Shown here: one piece after another, positions 9,562-18,653 of the stretch
Numbering within the stretch: the stretch's first letter is position 1
Layout of the letters: each line of letters begins with the position of its first letter
Source: Bradyrhizobium australiense
GTDB taxonomy: Bacteria > Pseudomonadota > Alphaproteobacteria > Rhizobiales > Xanthobacteraceae
Direction: 5' to 3'
Length of the DNA: 64,000 bases
Assembly (NCBI RefSeq): GCF_013114825.1
Contig: NZ_JAAVLX010000012.1
Location: 62,001-126,000 of the forward strand
Program-made: the position numbers and the translations under genes
The notes under the pieces: generated by a model
Seen by the model: the letters and a program-made list of their open reading frames with translations, nothing else
Databases searched by the model: none
Told to the model about the DNA's origin: nothing

Positions 9562-10480
9562 TCACCGACACAACAAGACCCGGCGTGCTATTGCCCACGT
9601 GCAGTGTTGTACCGATAGGGCCTTACTCACTAGGTTAAAATCTTTCTGCTCCGCCAGCCGTCTATGATCGTCTAAATCGAAAATCGGCACTTCCATTTCG
9701 TACAGCGGGTATTTTCCTTGATGGATGAACGGGGGAATAGCGGCGCTAGCTTCTATCGCATCGGCCATCGTGTCGACGGCGATCCAGGATCTGCTCGCGC
9801 GCGGAGGCGGAGGTCCGAATCGTGGTCGCGAAGGCCGATACCTCGGACGCTGGGGAACAGCGCAACCCGATCAAACGCCATTCCTGCTCGTATCGCCAAC
9901 TTGACGCTTTTTGCAACTGGACAGCCTCGTCTACCTGACGACGAGCGTCCTTGTCGCCGTCGAGCATCGCCAGGATCTTGCTGGAATCGATACAAGCCGC
10001 GTGCGCCGTACTTTACCTTATCGAGATGATCGAGCGCATCGGACGGCACCGAATAGCCGATGCAAACACCGTGACGCTGGTCACCATAGTGGCTCCACAT
10101 CAACGGGCATGTCGCGCGCTGAGCCATGGATACAATGCCCTGTCGTATTGCAGCAGCAGCTCCTTCTCCAGATAGTTGCCGAGCAGAAACTGAAGGGGAT
10201 CATCTATTTCATATCTTGGATCGGTGGCGTTGTAGCTGATTTCCGAAATGACCCGATCGGCCTGGAGCCGGCTGAGTCGTTCGATATGATCCAGGGTTTT
10301 CGGACCTTTGTACCTGATTATCTTCGCCGCGGCTTTCATCTCGGCTCGCCGCTCGACGAGCTGGCGTAACGCGCGCTCAAGATCTGTGGCAGGAAGATTG
10401 GTGTTGAGCGACGGCCGAGCGTCGAACGGATCATTGAATGTGCTCGGATCGGCGTAAAACAGATTGTCCGCAATGATCAT
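9562..10480 (-). pseudogene. DUF2971-domain protein, decayed
   Basis: Pieces of one protein lie in successive frames on the minus strand: NLFYADPSTFNDPFDARPSL at the N-terminus, CPLMWSHYGDQRHGVCIGYS in the middle and SWRYEQEWRL later. These are the signature motifs of DUF2971 proteins (FxxPxxFNDPFD, MWxHYxxxHxGxCIGF, YEQEWR), whose role is unknown but which turn up in mobile and defence regions. No ATG precedes the conserved start apart from one at 10480, and at least two frameshifts are needed, so it is a pseudogene. The C-terminal limit at 9562 is a guess from coding-like sequence. Confidence 0.6.
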
Positions 10481-10758
10481 ATCGAGTGTGAGATTATTGA
10501 ACGCGCGGTATTTGGAAGCCGCCTCGGAATGCTTTGTTTATTGGCCATTGCTCCCCCTTGAGCGGCTATTTGGGTCGAGAGTTCTGAACCACTGAATAGT
10601 GTTTCCACGTTGTCGCCGGTCAGCATCACCTTGTCGGCCCAATCGGATATTCACGAAGGGCTTAGCGATTGCTGGATGAATGGAGTCGGGGTCGAAATCA
10701 CCCTCGAACAGATCTCGGCGAAGCACGTAAAGTTTTCGCGCATCTTCGCTGTTATGCT

Positions 10759-11160
10759 TTAGGCAGTTGCCAGAAGCCTCAGTTCCTCCAGGCCCGCTTT
10801 GTCAATGACAATCAACGCCTCTGTCAGTGCGGCAACCAGATCAGCATGCTTTGGCTTCTTTCTCGGCTGCGGCACGCATCGCCGCGCACCACGCTCCCAT
10901 ACGTGGTAGATTACGATCACGAACGCCTTTCGAACCAGGAGGAGCGCGGCTTCAGCCTCCAGGCGGCGCTCTGCGAACTCTTCGCCATAGTGACGTCCAG
11001 CGCCGGTTTTCCTGATCATACTCTTCCCACTGGGCAGTGCCCGCATCGACCCTGCGCTGAAGTCGTCCGCCTCCTTTTGATCTCCTCCAGCTCCTGGAAA
11101 AAGGGGGCAAAGGCCGCGCGCATCTGGCGGATACGATGATCAAACAGGGCACGGCGCATT
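10759..11160 (-). pseudogene. Decayed hypothetical gene
   Basis: From an ATG at 11160 the minus strand starts MRRALFDHRIRQMRAAFAPF and continues through frame changes to a coding-like C-terminus (LRLLATA and stop at 10759) that is rich in Ala and Leu. A further open frame of 62 codons follows at 10538-10726. I recognise no family; the layout suggests one or two small genes broken by small insertions or deletions. Confidence 0.3.
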
Positions 11161-11379
11161 GTTTTCATTTCGAACGGGGGAACGGGCGTCCCCCTTTCAA
11201 AGGCCTGGTAGAATTGGACGTCACCTCAAGCGATTCAATCCTGCGATGGATGATACGGACGGCTCGCTTCAGGCGAGGTCTTCCGCTCAAAAGATCCCCG
11301 GCCCAAACGGCCACGACCTAAAGGCCCTTGCAAGAAATACAGTATTGCTGTATATTACAGCATTGAGGGAGATCGATCG

Positions 11380-11631
11380 ATGACCCAATATTCAACCAGT
11401 GATCTTTCCAGGAAGTCGGGTGATATAATCGCTGAAGCCCTGCGTCGGCCCGTCACCATTACCCAGCGCAATAAGCCGCGTCTTGTGCTGCTCAGCATCG
11501 AAGACTACCGCAAGCTCACGGCCAGAGCCGGTACCCGGAACGCCGGCCGCCTCGAGACGATGCCTGACGACTTGTTTGACGACGTCAAGCGGGCCATCGA
11601 CGCCTATGAGCGGGAGGGCGACGAGACGTGA
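11380..11631 (+). CDS. Phd/YefM-type antitoxin
   Basis: An 83-residue antitoxin of the prevent-host-death family. The N-terminal Phd fold is clear (YSTSDLSRKSGDIIAEAL, then PVTITQRNKPRLVLLSIEDY), followed by an acidic, flexible tail (DDLFDDVKRAIDAYEREGDET) that would wrap the toxin. Phd proteins bind their own promoter DNA and neutralise a partner toxin. The stop overlaps the ATG of the next gene by 4 bases, the usual coupling in toxin-antitoxin pairs. A repeat of TACAG-like steps just upstream (around 11340-11370) may hold its operator. It is intact, whereas its partner is broken. Confidence 0.85.
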   Translation: MTQYSTSDLSRKSGDIIAEALRRPVTITQRNKPRLVLLSIEDYRKLTARAGTRNAGRLETMPDDLFDDVKRAIDAYEREGDET

Positions 11632-12043
11632 GCCGGGACGAGCTTCGCACCGGATGCGTGATCCGATTTCCCTTTTTGTGGGTGCGCGAGGCTGAGCGTG
11701 GGGAGACGGAAGGCCGCAAGCCTCGCCCGATGGCTGTGGTGTGCGGATCGCCAGGCCGAAGGGTGAGGACTCGTTGGTGCTGTTTCCGATCACCAGCCAA
11801 CCGCCCTCCTCCGATCGTTTTGCCGTCGAAATTCCCGAGATGGAAAAGCGTCGTGCCGGTCTCGATGCTTCGCTACGCCTTTGGATCATTCTTGACGAAT
11901 ACAATCAGGACGTCATCGGCCAGTCATTCTACCTTGAACCGGACCCGCCGCTCGGCCATTTCAGCAAGGCGTTTTTTCTGCCGTTGATGAAAGAATTCAT
12001 TGCCCGCCGCGCACGGACTCGCGGCGTTAACCGTCAGAGTTAG
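11628..12043 (+). pseudogene. Toxin partner of the Phd-like antitoxin, frameshifted
   Basis: Starts at the ATG at 11628 inside the antitoxin stop: LRTGCVIRFPFLWVREAERG, then ETEGRKPRPMAVV. One base later in frame it continues from 11741 as RIARPKGEDSLVLFPITSQP and goes on to RLWIILDEYNQDVIGQSFYL and GHFSKAFFLPLMKEFIARR. The joined 138-residue protein resembles the uncharacterised toxin-like partners found beside Phd antitoxins in rhizobia; a PemK/MazF-like barrel is possible (VIRFPFLW, KPRPMAVV, LVLFPITS). The single frameshift near 11740 should inactivate it. Function is inferred from position and layout only. Confidence 0.55.
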
Positions 12044-12049
12044 ATAGGT

Positions 12050-12230
12050 GAGCCCGCAAAGAGACCAGATCTTTCACCGGAGCAGCAGAATACAGCGGCC
12101 TCGATTCGGCAATTGCTCGGAAAGAGCATGGCCGATCGCTATGCCGACTTCTGCCGGCTGGCGTCCGGCGCGCTTCCGCTTCGGGTGTCCTGTCGCGGCC
12201 CACGCGTTGCGAGAGTTCCGATTCTACGGC
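12050..12230 (+). pseudogene. Fragment of a conserved rhizobial hypothetical protein
   Basis: One frame reads LSPEQQNTAASIRQLLGKSM, then ADRYADFCRLASGALPLRVS, which has the composition of a real N-terminal segment, and then goes out of frame to VAAHALRE. No start codon or downstream part remains. I have seen similar segments in Bradyrhizobium proteins of unknown function, but cannot verify it here. Confidence 0.3.
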
Positions 12231-12246
12231 AAACTTAACGGGACCA

Positions 12247-12573
12247 ATGGAGATTGCCGTCGACGCCACGGCGTTGGATGATGCGCCCGCGCCGCTTGGT
12301 GCGGACCAATTCGCCGGTCAATTGCCGGTCTCAGGTGATCCTGAGGCACTCGAGCCGTTCTCACCAAGAGAACTCCGTGGACCGCTGAATGATGAGCCCG
12401 CGCCGTTTGGCGTGGATCAGCTGGTCGACAATTTGCAAGTCCCAGCTGATCCAGATGCGCTTATTTTCAAAGCCAAGCAGATGCCTCTACGAGAGATTCG
12501 CCGACTGCTTGATGATGAACACGCATCGTCACCCGCGGATCAACCAGCCCGCCGGTTGCCGAACGACTATTAG
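12247..12573 (+). CDS. Hypothetical acidic protein with three internal repeats
   Basis: A 108-residue acidic protein built from about three copies of a roughly 35-40 residue unit: DDAPAPLGADQFAGQLPVSG, NDEPAPFGVDQLVDNLQVPA and DDEHASSPADQPARRLPNDY. The first two units also share DPEAL/DPDAL and a following RELRG/REIRR segment. I know no family with this unit. There is no signal peptide or membrane segment. It may be the C-terminal part of a larger protein whose N-terminal piece is the fragment just upstream in another frame. Conservation of the repeat argues that it was under selection at some time. Confidence 0.45.
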   Translation: MEIAVDATALDDAPAPLGADQFAGQLPVSGDPEALEPFSPRELRGPLNDEPAPFGVDQLVDNLQVPADPDALIFKAKQMPLREIRRLLDDEHASSPADQPARRLPNDY

Positions 12574-12954
12574 AGGACACGAGCCGATTGCTGGAGATGC
12601 GCTGAATTCAATGGCGCGACCTATTAAATCCTCGGACGACCTTCGGCGCATGTAGCTAGGTCCGGCGGATCGCCTCGCCTTCCGGCTCCTATTCGATCAC
12701 TCCACCTGCCCTGGATTGCGGCCGTGCGCCGGCGTCGGAAGAGCTGGCAGAAGCAATGCGTTTGCATACTGTGCTGCGTCGACTACGGTTATTGGCGGGG
12801 GACAGATTTCTCTGTCTTCCGGTGGCACGCTCTTCGATCGATTACTCAAAACATCGACGATGGAGTGCATGGCGCGATGCGCAGATCTAGCTGGACTAAA
12901 GCCAAGCTACGACGCGCCCGCCAGAAATTGTATATCCGTCATGAGCCGTTATGG
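12574..12954. other. No gene seen
   Basis: Possible distal debris of the virB operon on the minus strand, but no segment here can be matched to a VirB protein. Confidence 0.35.
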
Positions 12955-13395
12955 AAAAGTTCCGTGACCTCTTGCCGGCCTTTCATGTTTCTTCACGCAG
13001 TGGCTCCTGCGAGCTCGTTGCGAGGCGGTGTCGTACACCGCCTGAGCCATGGAGTGCTTGGCCAGGTCTGTCGCGCGAACCGGTCGAGTTCGCTCTGGTA
13101 GTACGAATTGCCGCTGTTGCTGGCATACGCGCGGTTCGCGAAAGATAATGGTCGGTGGCGTCGACGAAGTTGCCGCCACCCTGCCCTGCGAGCGACAAGA
13201 CGCTCGATAAGAATTGTTGGGGCAGACCCTTTTGAAATGCGGCATGTTCAAGAGCGCGCCGATTTCGTTGGCGTTGGTGTGCTTGTTGAAGCTGTCATAG
13301 AGATGCTTGGTCTGGCCCAATTGATGCTGCGACCTTGAGCTGCGACCTCAACGTATAACCTACTTCTTCAATTCCGTCAGTTGCTCAAACTTGTT
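12955..13395 (-). pseudogene. virB5: virB5-like type IV secretion pilus protein, remnant
   Basis: Fragments in different frames give QVAASIGQTKHLYDSFNKHT (with one base ambiguity), NEIGALLNMPHFKR, SLAGQGGGNFVDATDHYLSR, NSGNSYYQSELDRFARQT and LAKHSMAQAVYDTASQR. Together they follow the plan of VirB5, the minor pilus component of type IV secretion systems (a Leu-Leu-Asn-x-Pro segment, then a YDxA-containing helix). The position directly after virB4 in transcription order matches virB operons. Many frameshifts and no intact start make it non-functional. Confidence 0.5.
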
Positions 13396-13935
13396 GTTGC
13401 GGGATCCCGAACCGCCTCGTCTCCAAGCGCCTTCCAGAACTCGTCGAGTCAATGATCAGGTACCGGCCATCGATTAGCCGCTCCACGCGATGGAATAGAT
13501 ACATCATGAGCGGCGTGCGAACGGTGGATGATCTAAGAGATCGGTCATGTCGAAGCCGATGAACCGGGCGTCGAGACTGATAGCGTTCTGATCGCCGTCG
13601 AGCACCGAGCCGAATGGAGTGCCGTGGCACCGTCGCTCGAACCGCTCACCGATGCCTTCGCGATCTTTCTGACCGAGAAAAGCCCGCAGCGTCCTGAATG
13701 ATCGCTCCGACTGCCGCAGTTGACCAAGCGCTCTCGCTGCCCCAATCCTTGTCGAAGAAAACATACGACGCGTCGAACCGCTGGGCCTGCGACAGCACGA
13801 GGTTCTGCACGACAGTCTTGCCGGATCAGATGAAGGTGTTGCCGAGTCGCCATGATGAAAGGAAAAAAGAAGGGCAAGCCGGACACGGCCTTGAGCATCG
13901 CCACCGCCGGTCCCCAATGGTTGCGCGGGCATTCC
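13396..13935 (-). pseudogene. virB4: virB4-like type IV secretion ATPase, remnant
   Basis: Pieces on the minus strand spell the core of a VirB4 ATPase: WGPAVAMLKAVSGLPFFF, then GNTFI with a decayed Walker A ending SGKTVVQNLVLSQAQRFDAS, YVFFDKDWG, LDARFIGFDMTDLLDHP, TPLMMYLFHRVERLIDGR and DEFWKALGDEAV. In VirB4 these are the segment before Walker A, the P-loop, the D-K-D strand and the Walker B region. It lacks the N-terminal half and the C-terminal end and is broken by frameshifts. An IS21 fragment is joined directly upstream, so an insertion removed the 5' part. Confidence 0.65.
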
Positions 13936-14212
13936 AGCATCCGCGGGCCGCCCCGCATCGCTTCGTCCGCGCCGCGGGCGCCCCGCCGGGTGCCGCTGCC
14001 GGCCTGTGCAAACAGCCGGGCCTTGAGCACCGCGTCGGTGACGTCTTCGGGCAACGGCCAGGTCAGCCCGCCGCCTCGAACCGGTGGATCGTCAACCGCA
14101 CCGTCGAAGGCGCCGTCCCCACCCGCCGAGCAATCCCACGGGTCGTCATCCCGACCAACTTCAATCTGATCACATCGCGCACGTGGCGCATCGCAAACCT
14201 CTCCGTCGGCAT
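13936..14212 (-). mobile_element. IS21-family IstA N-terminal remnant
   Basis: Reads MRHVRDVIRLKLVGMTTRGI, then ARRVGTAPSTVRLTIHRFEA and TWPLPEDVTDAVLKARLF, the helix-turn-helix N-terminus of IS21-type IstA transposases. An earlier in-frame ATG lies at 14212. The sequence stops matching after about 90 residues and runs into the virB4 fragment. No IstB helper gene is present. Confidence 0.7.
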
Positions 14213-14522
14213 CCAGGTCCCGCTCGCAAAGCTGAAAGGTGGGACCGTATCGTAGCTAGAAGAGGCCTCGTCACCCCGGGCGACATCATCCCGGAATGGC
14301 GGGCGACATCGAGCGGAACCAGCAGAGATTCCTGCCACCCTTCTTTACCGATACTGGCGTAAAGAACATGCGTATCCTCAATCGTGTAGTCTGCACCCGC
14401 GATGCAGCCACGCCCCAGCTCGTTGACCGTATGCTGGATTGATCTCGACGGTACTCAGTCTTGAGGCACACTGCGATGAGTATACTCTCTCTTTGAGAGC
14501 CGCTACCCTCCTCCGGCAGGCC
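14213..14522. other. Coding-like fragment, family unknown
   Basis: On the minus strand, between about 14440 and 14270, one frame reads HTVNELGRGCIAGADYTIED, then THVLYASIGKEGWQESLLVP and LDVARHSG. It looks like real protein sequence but has no start and I cannot name it. Confidence 0.3.
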
Positions 14523-14981
14523 TTATTGATGCAGTGCAACGGCATCGGCTGACCTACTCGCCGGTCCAGAGGCTCGAACCCGTTTCCCCGTTCTTGCAAG
14601 TCGAAACAGGAGCGCATCGCATGTGGCGCAATCTGCTGCTTTCAGGCACAGTCGACTACTTCGGGTCCTACTCGACCTATTCTCCTGAGGCTCCGGGTCG
14701 ACTTTGTGTGCGTCACGCATTTCTTGGTTCGGTGCGACATGCTTCTCACTTTTCGCTCGAAAGCGATCTGGTCCACCTTCCACAATAGAGGTTGCGATTT
14801 GCACCGTCCGAGCCCACCGCCTCAGATGAAGCAAAAGCAGTACGCCAACAAAAAGGCTCGTCATTATAACAGTCGTCATCAAAAGGCATGCCACACAGCA
14901 CAATGCGGCTACATCCAAGACCGATCGCAACCAGAACGGCACCCAATCCACACTTGCCGTGTCCTCCCTAGAGCCAGACAT
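14523..14981 (-). CDS. Putative type III-regulated small membrane protein
   Basis: The frame is open from 15296, but a tts box overlaps its upstream part, so translation most likely starts at the ATG at 14981, 74 bases after the box, the same spacing as for the two nopP genes here. The 152-residue product starts MSGSREDTASVDWVPFWLRS, has a long hydrophobic stretch of about 40 residues (roughly 20-58, VLDVAALCCVACLLMTTVIM and onward) able to span the membrane twice, and a basic, Ser- and Arg-rich C-terminal half. I recognise no family. The Ser-containing N-terminus would fit a secreted effector that enters host membranes, but the coding assignment rests mainly on the promoter element. Confidence 0.45.
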   Translation of the reverse strand: MSGSREDTASVDWVPFWLRSVLDVAALCCVACLLMTTVIMTSLFVGVLLLLHLRRWARTVQIATSIVEGGPDRFRAKSEKHVAPNQEMRDAHKVDPEPQENRSSRTRSSRLCLKAADCATCDALLFRLARTGKRVRASGPASRSADAVALHQ

Positions 14982-15055
14982 GCTCGCTATAACTCGCTGC
15001 TCTTCTCGATGCCTGATAAGGTTATCATTCAGCGCCGATTGAAGGATCGGCGCCC

Positions 15056-15085
15056 TAAGGATGCGAGCTGACGTCAAGCTGACGA
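15056..15085 (-). promoter_or_regulatory. tts box (TtsI-binding promoter element)
   Basis: On the minus strand the 30-base site contains GTCAGCTTGACGTCAGCT followed by a CTTA end, the same layout as the two tts boxes upstream of the nopP genes. TtsI is the response regulator that switches on rhizobial type III secretion genes in answer to flavonoids and NodD. The next ATG downstream is at 14981. Confidence 0.65.
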
Positions 15086-15292
15086 GTTTCCCGACGGCAA
15101 CGATATCGTTTCGCGTGAATTCCGGGCATTGTTGATCAGCCGAAGAGATCTGGAAAACTCCTCGAACAAACTCCAACAAACCTCTTAAATGTCTTGAAGA
15201 GAGTTTTCCCTGCATTGCAGTCGTCGTTCGTACCGGAACGTGCGGCGGCGTCCCCGTGTTGGAGGCGCCGATTCGTTGTAGTAACCCGGCTC

Positions 15293-15712
15293 TCACGATA
15301 GCCCCCCAAGCTGTGCAAGCAATATCGCCGTTTCAGAGGGTCCAAGCCCGACGACGCCTACGAAGCTAACCGGTGGCACTGGAATGTCCTGACGAGTCGG
15401 CTTCCAGAGATGCAGGCAGTACCGGCTGTTATTTACGTATTGCGAATGAGGCGGATGCAGTTGCATCACGCACTCCTCTTCATCCCAAAACAGGTCTTTG
15501 ACGAAGCACATCTCCTCCCAGTTCGGACAACGTCGCGGCGTGGAGACAGAGACATGCTCCCACCCTGGGCGAACAAGTCCGACTATCCTCAGTCTGCACC
15601 CACAAGGGCCCTGAACAAAGAAAAGGCCGCAAGGACCTGATCCCGGCGCGCTGGCGAATTGGCCATGTCGTAGGCGGCCGGCCTCGAGTTTTTCTAGAAC
15701 TTGTGCTCTCAC
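15293..15712 (-). CDS. DUF7694-type hypothetical protein
   Basis: A 139-residue protein with the motifs GLFFVQGPCGCRLRIV, GWEHVSVSTPRRCPNWEEMC and FVKDLFWDEEECVMQLHPPHS, then YVNNSRYCLHLWKP. This set, with its WEHVSVS and C-P-x-WEEMxxVKxLFW cores, is common in short proteins of phages, plasmids and rhizobia now grouped as DUF7694; no activity is known. The frame is intact and the core is complete. It stands alone on the minus strand. The ending (VGLGPSETAILLAQLGGLS) is variable in the family. Its presence supports phage or plasmid ancestry of this stretch. Confidence 0.65.
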   Translation of the reverse strand: MRAQVLEKLEAGRLRHGQFASAPGSGPCGLFFVQGPCGCRLRIVGLVRPGWEHVSVSTPRRCPNWEEMCFVKDLFWDEEECVMQLHPPHSQYVNNSRYCLHLWKPTRQDIPVPPVSFVGVVGLGPSETAILLAQLGGLS

Positions 15713-16987
15713 GTCCCCTGCTTTGCCTCGCTGATGAATTTGGTTTCGAACAAACTGCTGAACAAACCGCAGATGCAGATCATCTCTCTTCTTCCGCTCC
15801 CAATGCCGGCAAACACATGCAAGCGGACGCTCGACTTTTGTCGAGCCGGTAAAGGATCTCCCCGTGAGGCCAGGATAAACTTTCAGCCATCTCCGTCACC
15901 TTTATTGAGAAAAACGCGTACGTTTCCGTAAGGATAAGGTCACGATGGTACTTTCCAGCTTGCGAGTTTGGCTTCAGCACCAGATCCTCCTTTTTTAGCT
16001 CACCACATCCCCGGTCCTTTCGAAGCTTGCCGCAAACACGCGGGCTGCGGCTCGCCTCGCGACGAGGCTAGGAACCCTTGACGACGGCAAACGCGCCGTC
16101 GGAAGCAGTTGCTCTTCCAGCACAGTCACGGCCGGCATATGGAATGAGCCTCGTTGAACGCCTGGATCACAAGGCGACCGTTTCGGAGCTTGATCCCGCC
16201 GCCTAATTCAGGAACTCTTTCGATGCCGGCCTTCTCGTTTGGCATGGGCACGCAGCCTCGCGCAGCAGAATTCGACGATCGGATGATCAGAAGGCCGAAT
16301 TTCTCGATACGGCCTTCTCTCTCTTTGCACAGCGCGGCCCCGCGAGCCTCGTGAACGGTTCGGCAAGTGGGCGGACGAGCCATAGGCTCCCCCAAGCCTA
16401 AGTCGGAAATCGCTCGTGATCCAAGCGCTAAACAGCCGGTGAAGGGATTAGCGAGCAGCCGCTGCCAATGCACAGGCGGTAGGCTGTAACAAGTCGGCAA
16501 TTGCCCCCTTGCGCTTGCGTCGGATGGTCATGCTGGCAAGCGCAAAGATCAGCAACGACGGCAAGACATTTCGCTATCCATGAAGATGAGGTGCGGATGA
16601 GGCGCGGCAAGCGGAGCTCCGAGCAGCGTCCCCTCAGCGACATTCGGCTTGGCCCCCTTGCTCGGTCATGAGGAGGCACACCTCAATTGATCATCCAGCG
16701 AAGCGCCCTTCCAGAATCGCGCAACACGTCCATGCTTGTGGAGCGTTCAAATCCCAGAGAGTTGCCAGATGACGCAAGAAGCAACTCAGAGCAGCTGACT
16801 AGGGAGTCCAAAGGGCTGCTCTGCCGGAAAGGCCGAACCGCCGCCGGTTCAGCCTATTCCGCTCGCGCGCCGCATCGGGAGCACACCCGCTAATGGCGGG
16901 CGCTCCCGTTGCAGCGCCCCGTTGCCCCGGTGCATGCCGCTATGAAGAGTAGTCCGGTTTCAGGCAACCACACCCTCGCGACCTCTG
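15713..16987. other. Long stretch with only weak reading frames
   Basis: Candidates on the minus strand are 15780-15980 (KPNSQAGKYHRDLILTETYA, 66 residues) and 16126-16500 (124 residues, containing IEKFGLLIIRSSNSAARGCV and LRNGRLVIQAFNEAHS). Both look partly coding, but I cannot assign a family or a good ribosome binding site. The rest shows nothing recognisable. Confidence 0.3.
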
Positions 16988-17860
16988 CTAGCCAGTCCCC
17001 GTGCCTAAATTGAGCTGTTCGAAGTACCAAGAAGCATCGTCCCCCGACGATTCCGTTTCGATGTATTCTTCACCCGAATATTCCTCGACACTTCCTTCGC
17101 TTTCCTCATCACTACTCTCAGCTTTTGAGAGATATAGCCGAGGCTTATCCGCCCGCTGCCATTTCCCCTCCTCGTTCAGCGTCCACTTGTCCGTATGCTG
17201 CCTAGGGTCAAGCACATATTCATTGTCATCTTCCTTGTCTCCCACGTAAACAAAGCCCATTTGCTCTAGACGGGGCTTAACCTCATCAGTGGCAGGACGT
17301 GACATGACCAACGCCCGCTTGCCGTCAAGCCCAAGTTGATGTTCCAGCAGAACATCGCCTGCGTTCTCAACGAGCGGATGAGTAACCCGGAGACCGACAA
17401 CGGACGAGACGTGTTTTCGCCCAGGAAAGTTCCGCTCCCACGCCTCCCCTCCCATGCGACTTCGACCTTCGGTTTTTAAAAGCCCGACACTCTGCTTTCC
17501 TAATTGATAGCTGAAATATCGCGCCTGGTCCGAATCATTTACGGTAGATGCGGCTCTGGCGACCATCGCTGTTTGCCTAGCCTTGTTGGAAACGAAATCC
17601 GAGTATTCTAGCGGATTATCGGCTATGTGCTTGATGTCGTCACCGTAAAAATTTCTCAGCTCTTTCTTGAATGACTTCCTGTCGATCTCATCGATGGGAG
17701 CTACGGAAACGAGGGAGTACGGCCGTGTCGCCCCCGAGGACGAACCAGGCGCCGTGTCTGCAAGCGCTTCCGTAAACCTCCGGCCTGCTAATGGCTCCGA
17801 TTCATCGGCCTGGCTCGCGCTTGGAAATTGACTGGAAGAACCAGTGATTCTGCTATCCAT
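16988..17860 (-). CDS. nopP: NopP-like type III effector, copy 1
   Basis: A 290-residue protein of the NopP family, effectors that rhizobia inject into legume cells through the type III secretion system, where they affect nodulation and host range. The frame is open to 17923, but the ATG at 17860 (MDSRITGSSSQF) aligns with the start of copy 2 and lies 65 bases after a tts box. Shared blocks with copy 2 are ARYFSYQLGKQSVGLLKTEG, THPLVENAGDVLLEHQL and the KWTLNEEGKWQRADKPRLYL region. The Ser- and Pro-rich N-terminus fits a type III secretion signal, and the C-terminus is very acidic (SSDEESEGSVEEYSGEEYIE). No enzyme motif is visible. The family name is from memory of NopP sequences. Confidence 0.72.
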   Translation of the reverse strand: MDSRITGSSSQFPSASQADESEPLAGRRFTEALADTAPGSSSGATRPYSLVSVAPIDEIDRKSFKKELRNFYGDDIKHIADNPLEYSDFVSNKARQTAMVARAASTVNDSDQARYFSYQLGKQSVGLLKTEGRSRMGGEAWERNFPGRKHVSSVVGLRVTHPLVENAGDVLLEHQLGLDGKRALVMSRPATDEVKPRLEQMGFVYVGDKEDDNEYVLDPRQHTDKWTLNEEGKWQRADKPRLYLSKAESSDEESEGSVEEYSGEEYIETESSGDDASWYFEQLNLGTGTG

Positions 17861-17925
17861 GCGGTTCGCTCTCCCTATCGCAAAAGTTGCACCGTACTGG
17901 CCCATTCGAAGGCCTGTAGACATGA

Positions 17926-17955
17926 TAGACGCGCGAGCTGACGATAAGCTGACGC
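17926..17955 (-). promoter_or_regulatory. tts box upstream of nopP copy 1
   Basis: The minus-strand site starts GCGTCAGCTTATCGTCAGCT and ends in CTA 30 bases later, in close agreement with the rhizobial tts box (GTCAG, TT, TCG, AGC blocks). It lies 65 bases upstream of the chosen ATG and overlaps the region just before the longer frame, which argues against the upstream start. Confidence 0.82.
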
Positions 17956-18554
17956 ACAGACGGGGTGCATCATCCTAGCCCGGTGCACGTTTTGCACGGC
18001 GAGGGGCGGCTGGCTTTTCCAGCAACGCTTATTGCGATTCGCCGGAGATTCTAGCCGCCTACGGGACGATTTCTGCATGGCTCCAGGAGTTGTGGGCGCG
18101 GCGTCCAGATGCCTTCGAGATCGGCAACTATGCGACTGCTCTTGCGGCAAAGTTGCTGGGCGCTTGGACCAATGCGGCGCTCGGTCTTGCCGATAGCGTC
18201 GAGCTGATCCAAGCCTCGCCAGGCCGGCGCGCAATATCGCCGGTATTGGATGTTGCGACAACCGCGACCAAACAGCGGAACCGTACACGGGTGCGGCAAA
18301 TGACAATGTCCGTTTTGAGCTGAAAGGCAGGAGCTCTATGTCCCCGCCATCGCCGGAAATCGGCAGTATGTTGACGCAACCGATTTCGGGTTACTCGAGG
18401 GACACGGCCGTCTCTCCTGCGAACAGAGATCAGGGCTGATCAACTATTCATCGTATGCACTGTGGTAATATTGGCTTTCTCTTGTACGCCATCATGCGCG
18501 AGCGCTTCTTCTGCCGGGCAGATCCCTTTCGTAAGAGACAGACGAGTGACGCCT
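17956..18554. other. Region between the two nopP genes
   Basis: On plus at about 18030-18330 one frame is open and coding-like (AYGTISAWLQELWARRPDAF, then EIGNYATALAAKLLGAWTNA) and ends at 18323. It lacks a clear start and I cannot assign it. No IS ends were seen. Confidence 0.3.
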
Positions 18555-18584
18555 GCGTCAGCCTGTCGTCAGCTTGGCTGACTA
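18555..18584 (+). promoter_or_regulatory. tts box upstream of nopP copy 2
   Basis: The site starts GCGTCAGCCTGTCGTCAGCT and ends ACTA, matching the box of copy 1 at nearly all the conserved positions. The ATG of nopP copy 2 is 69 bases downstream. Confidence 0.82.
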
Positions 18585-18653
18585 TCAAGCCCGCAGGTTC
18601 TGGCCAGCCTGAACTCAGTGCGAAACATTCATCCGATAAGAGCGCGGAACGCC

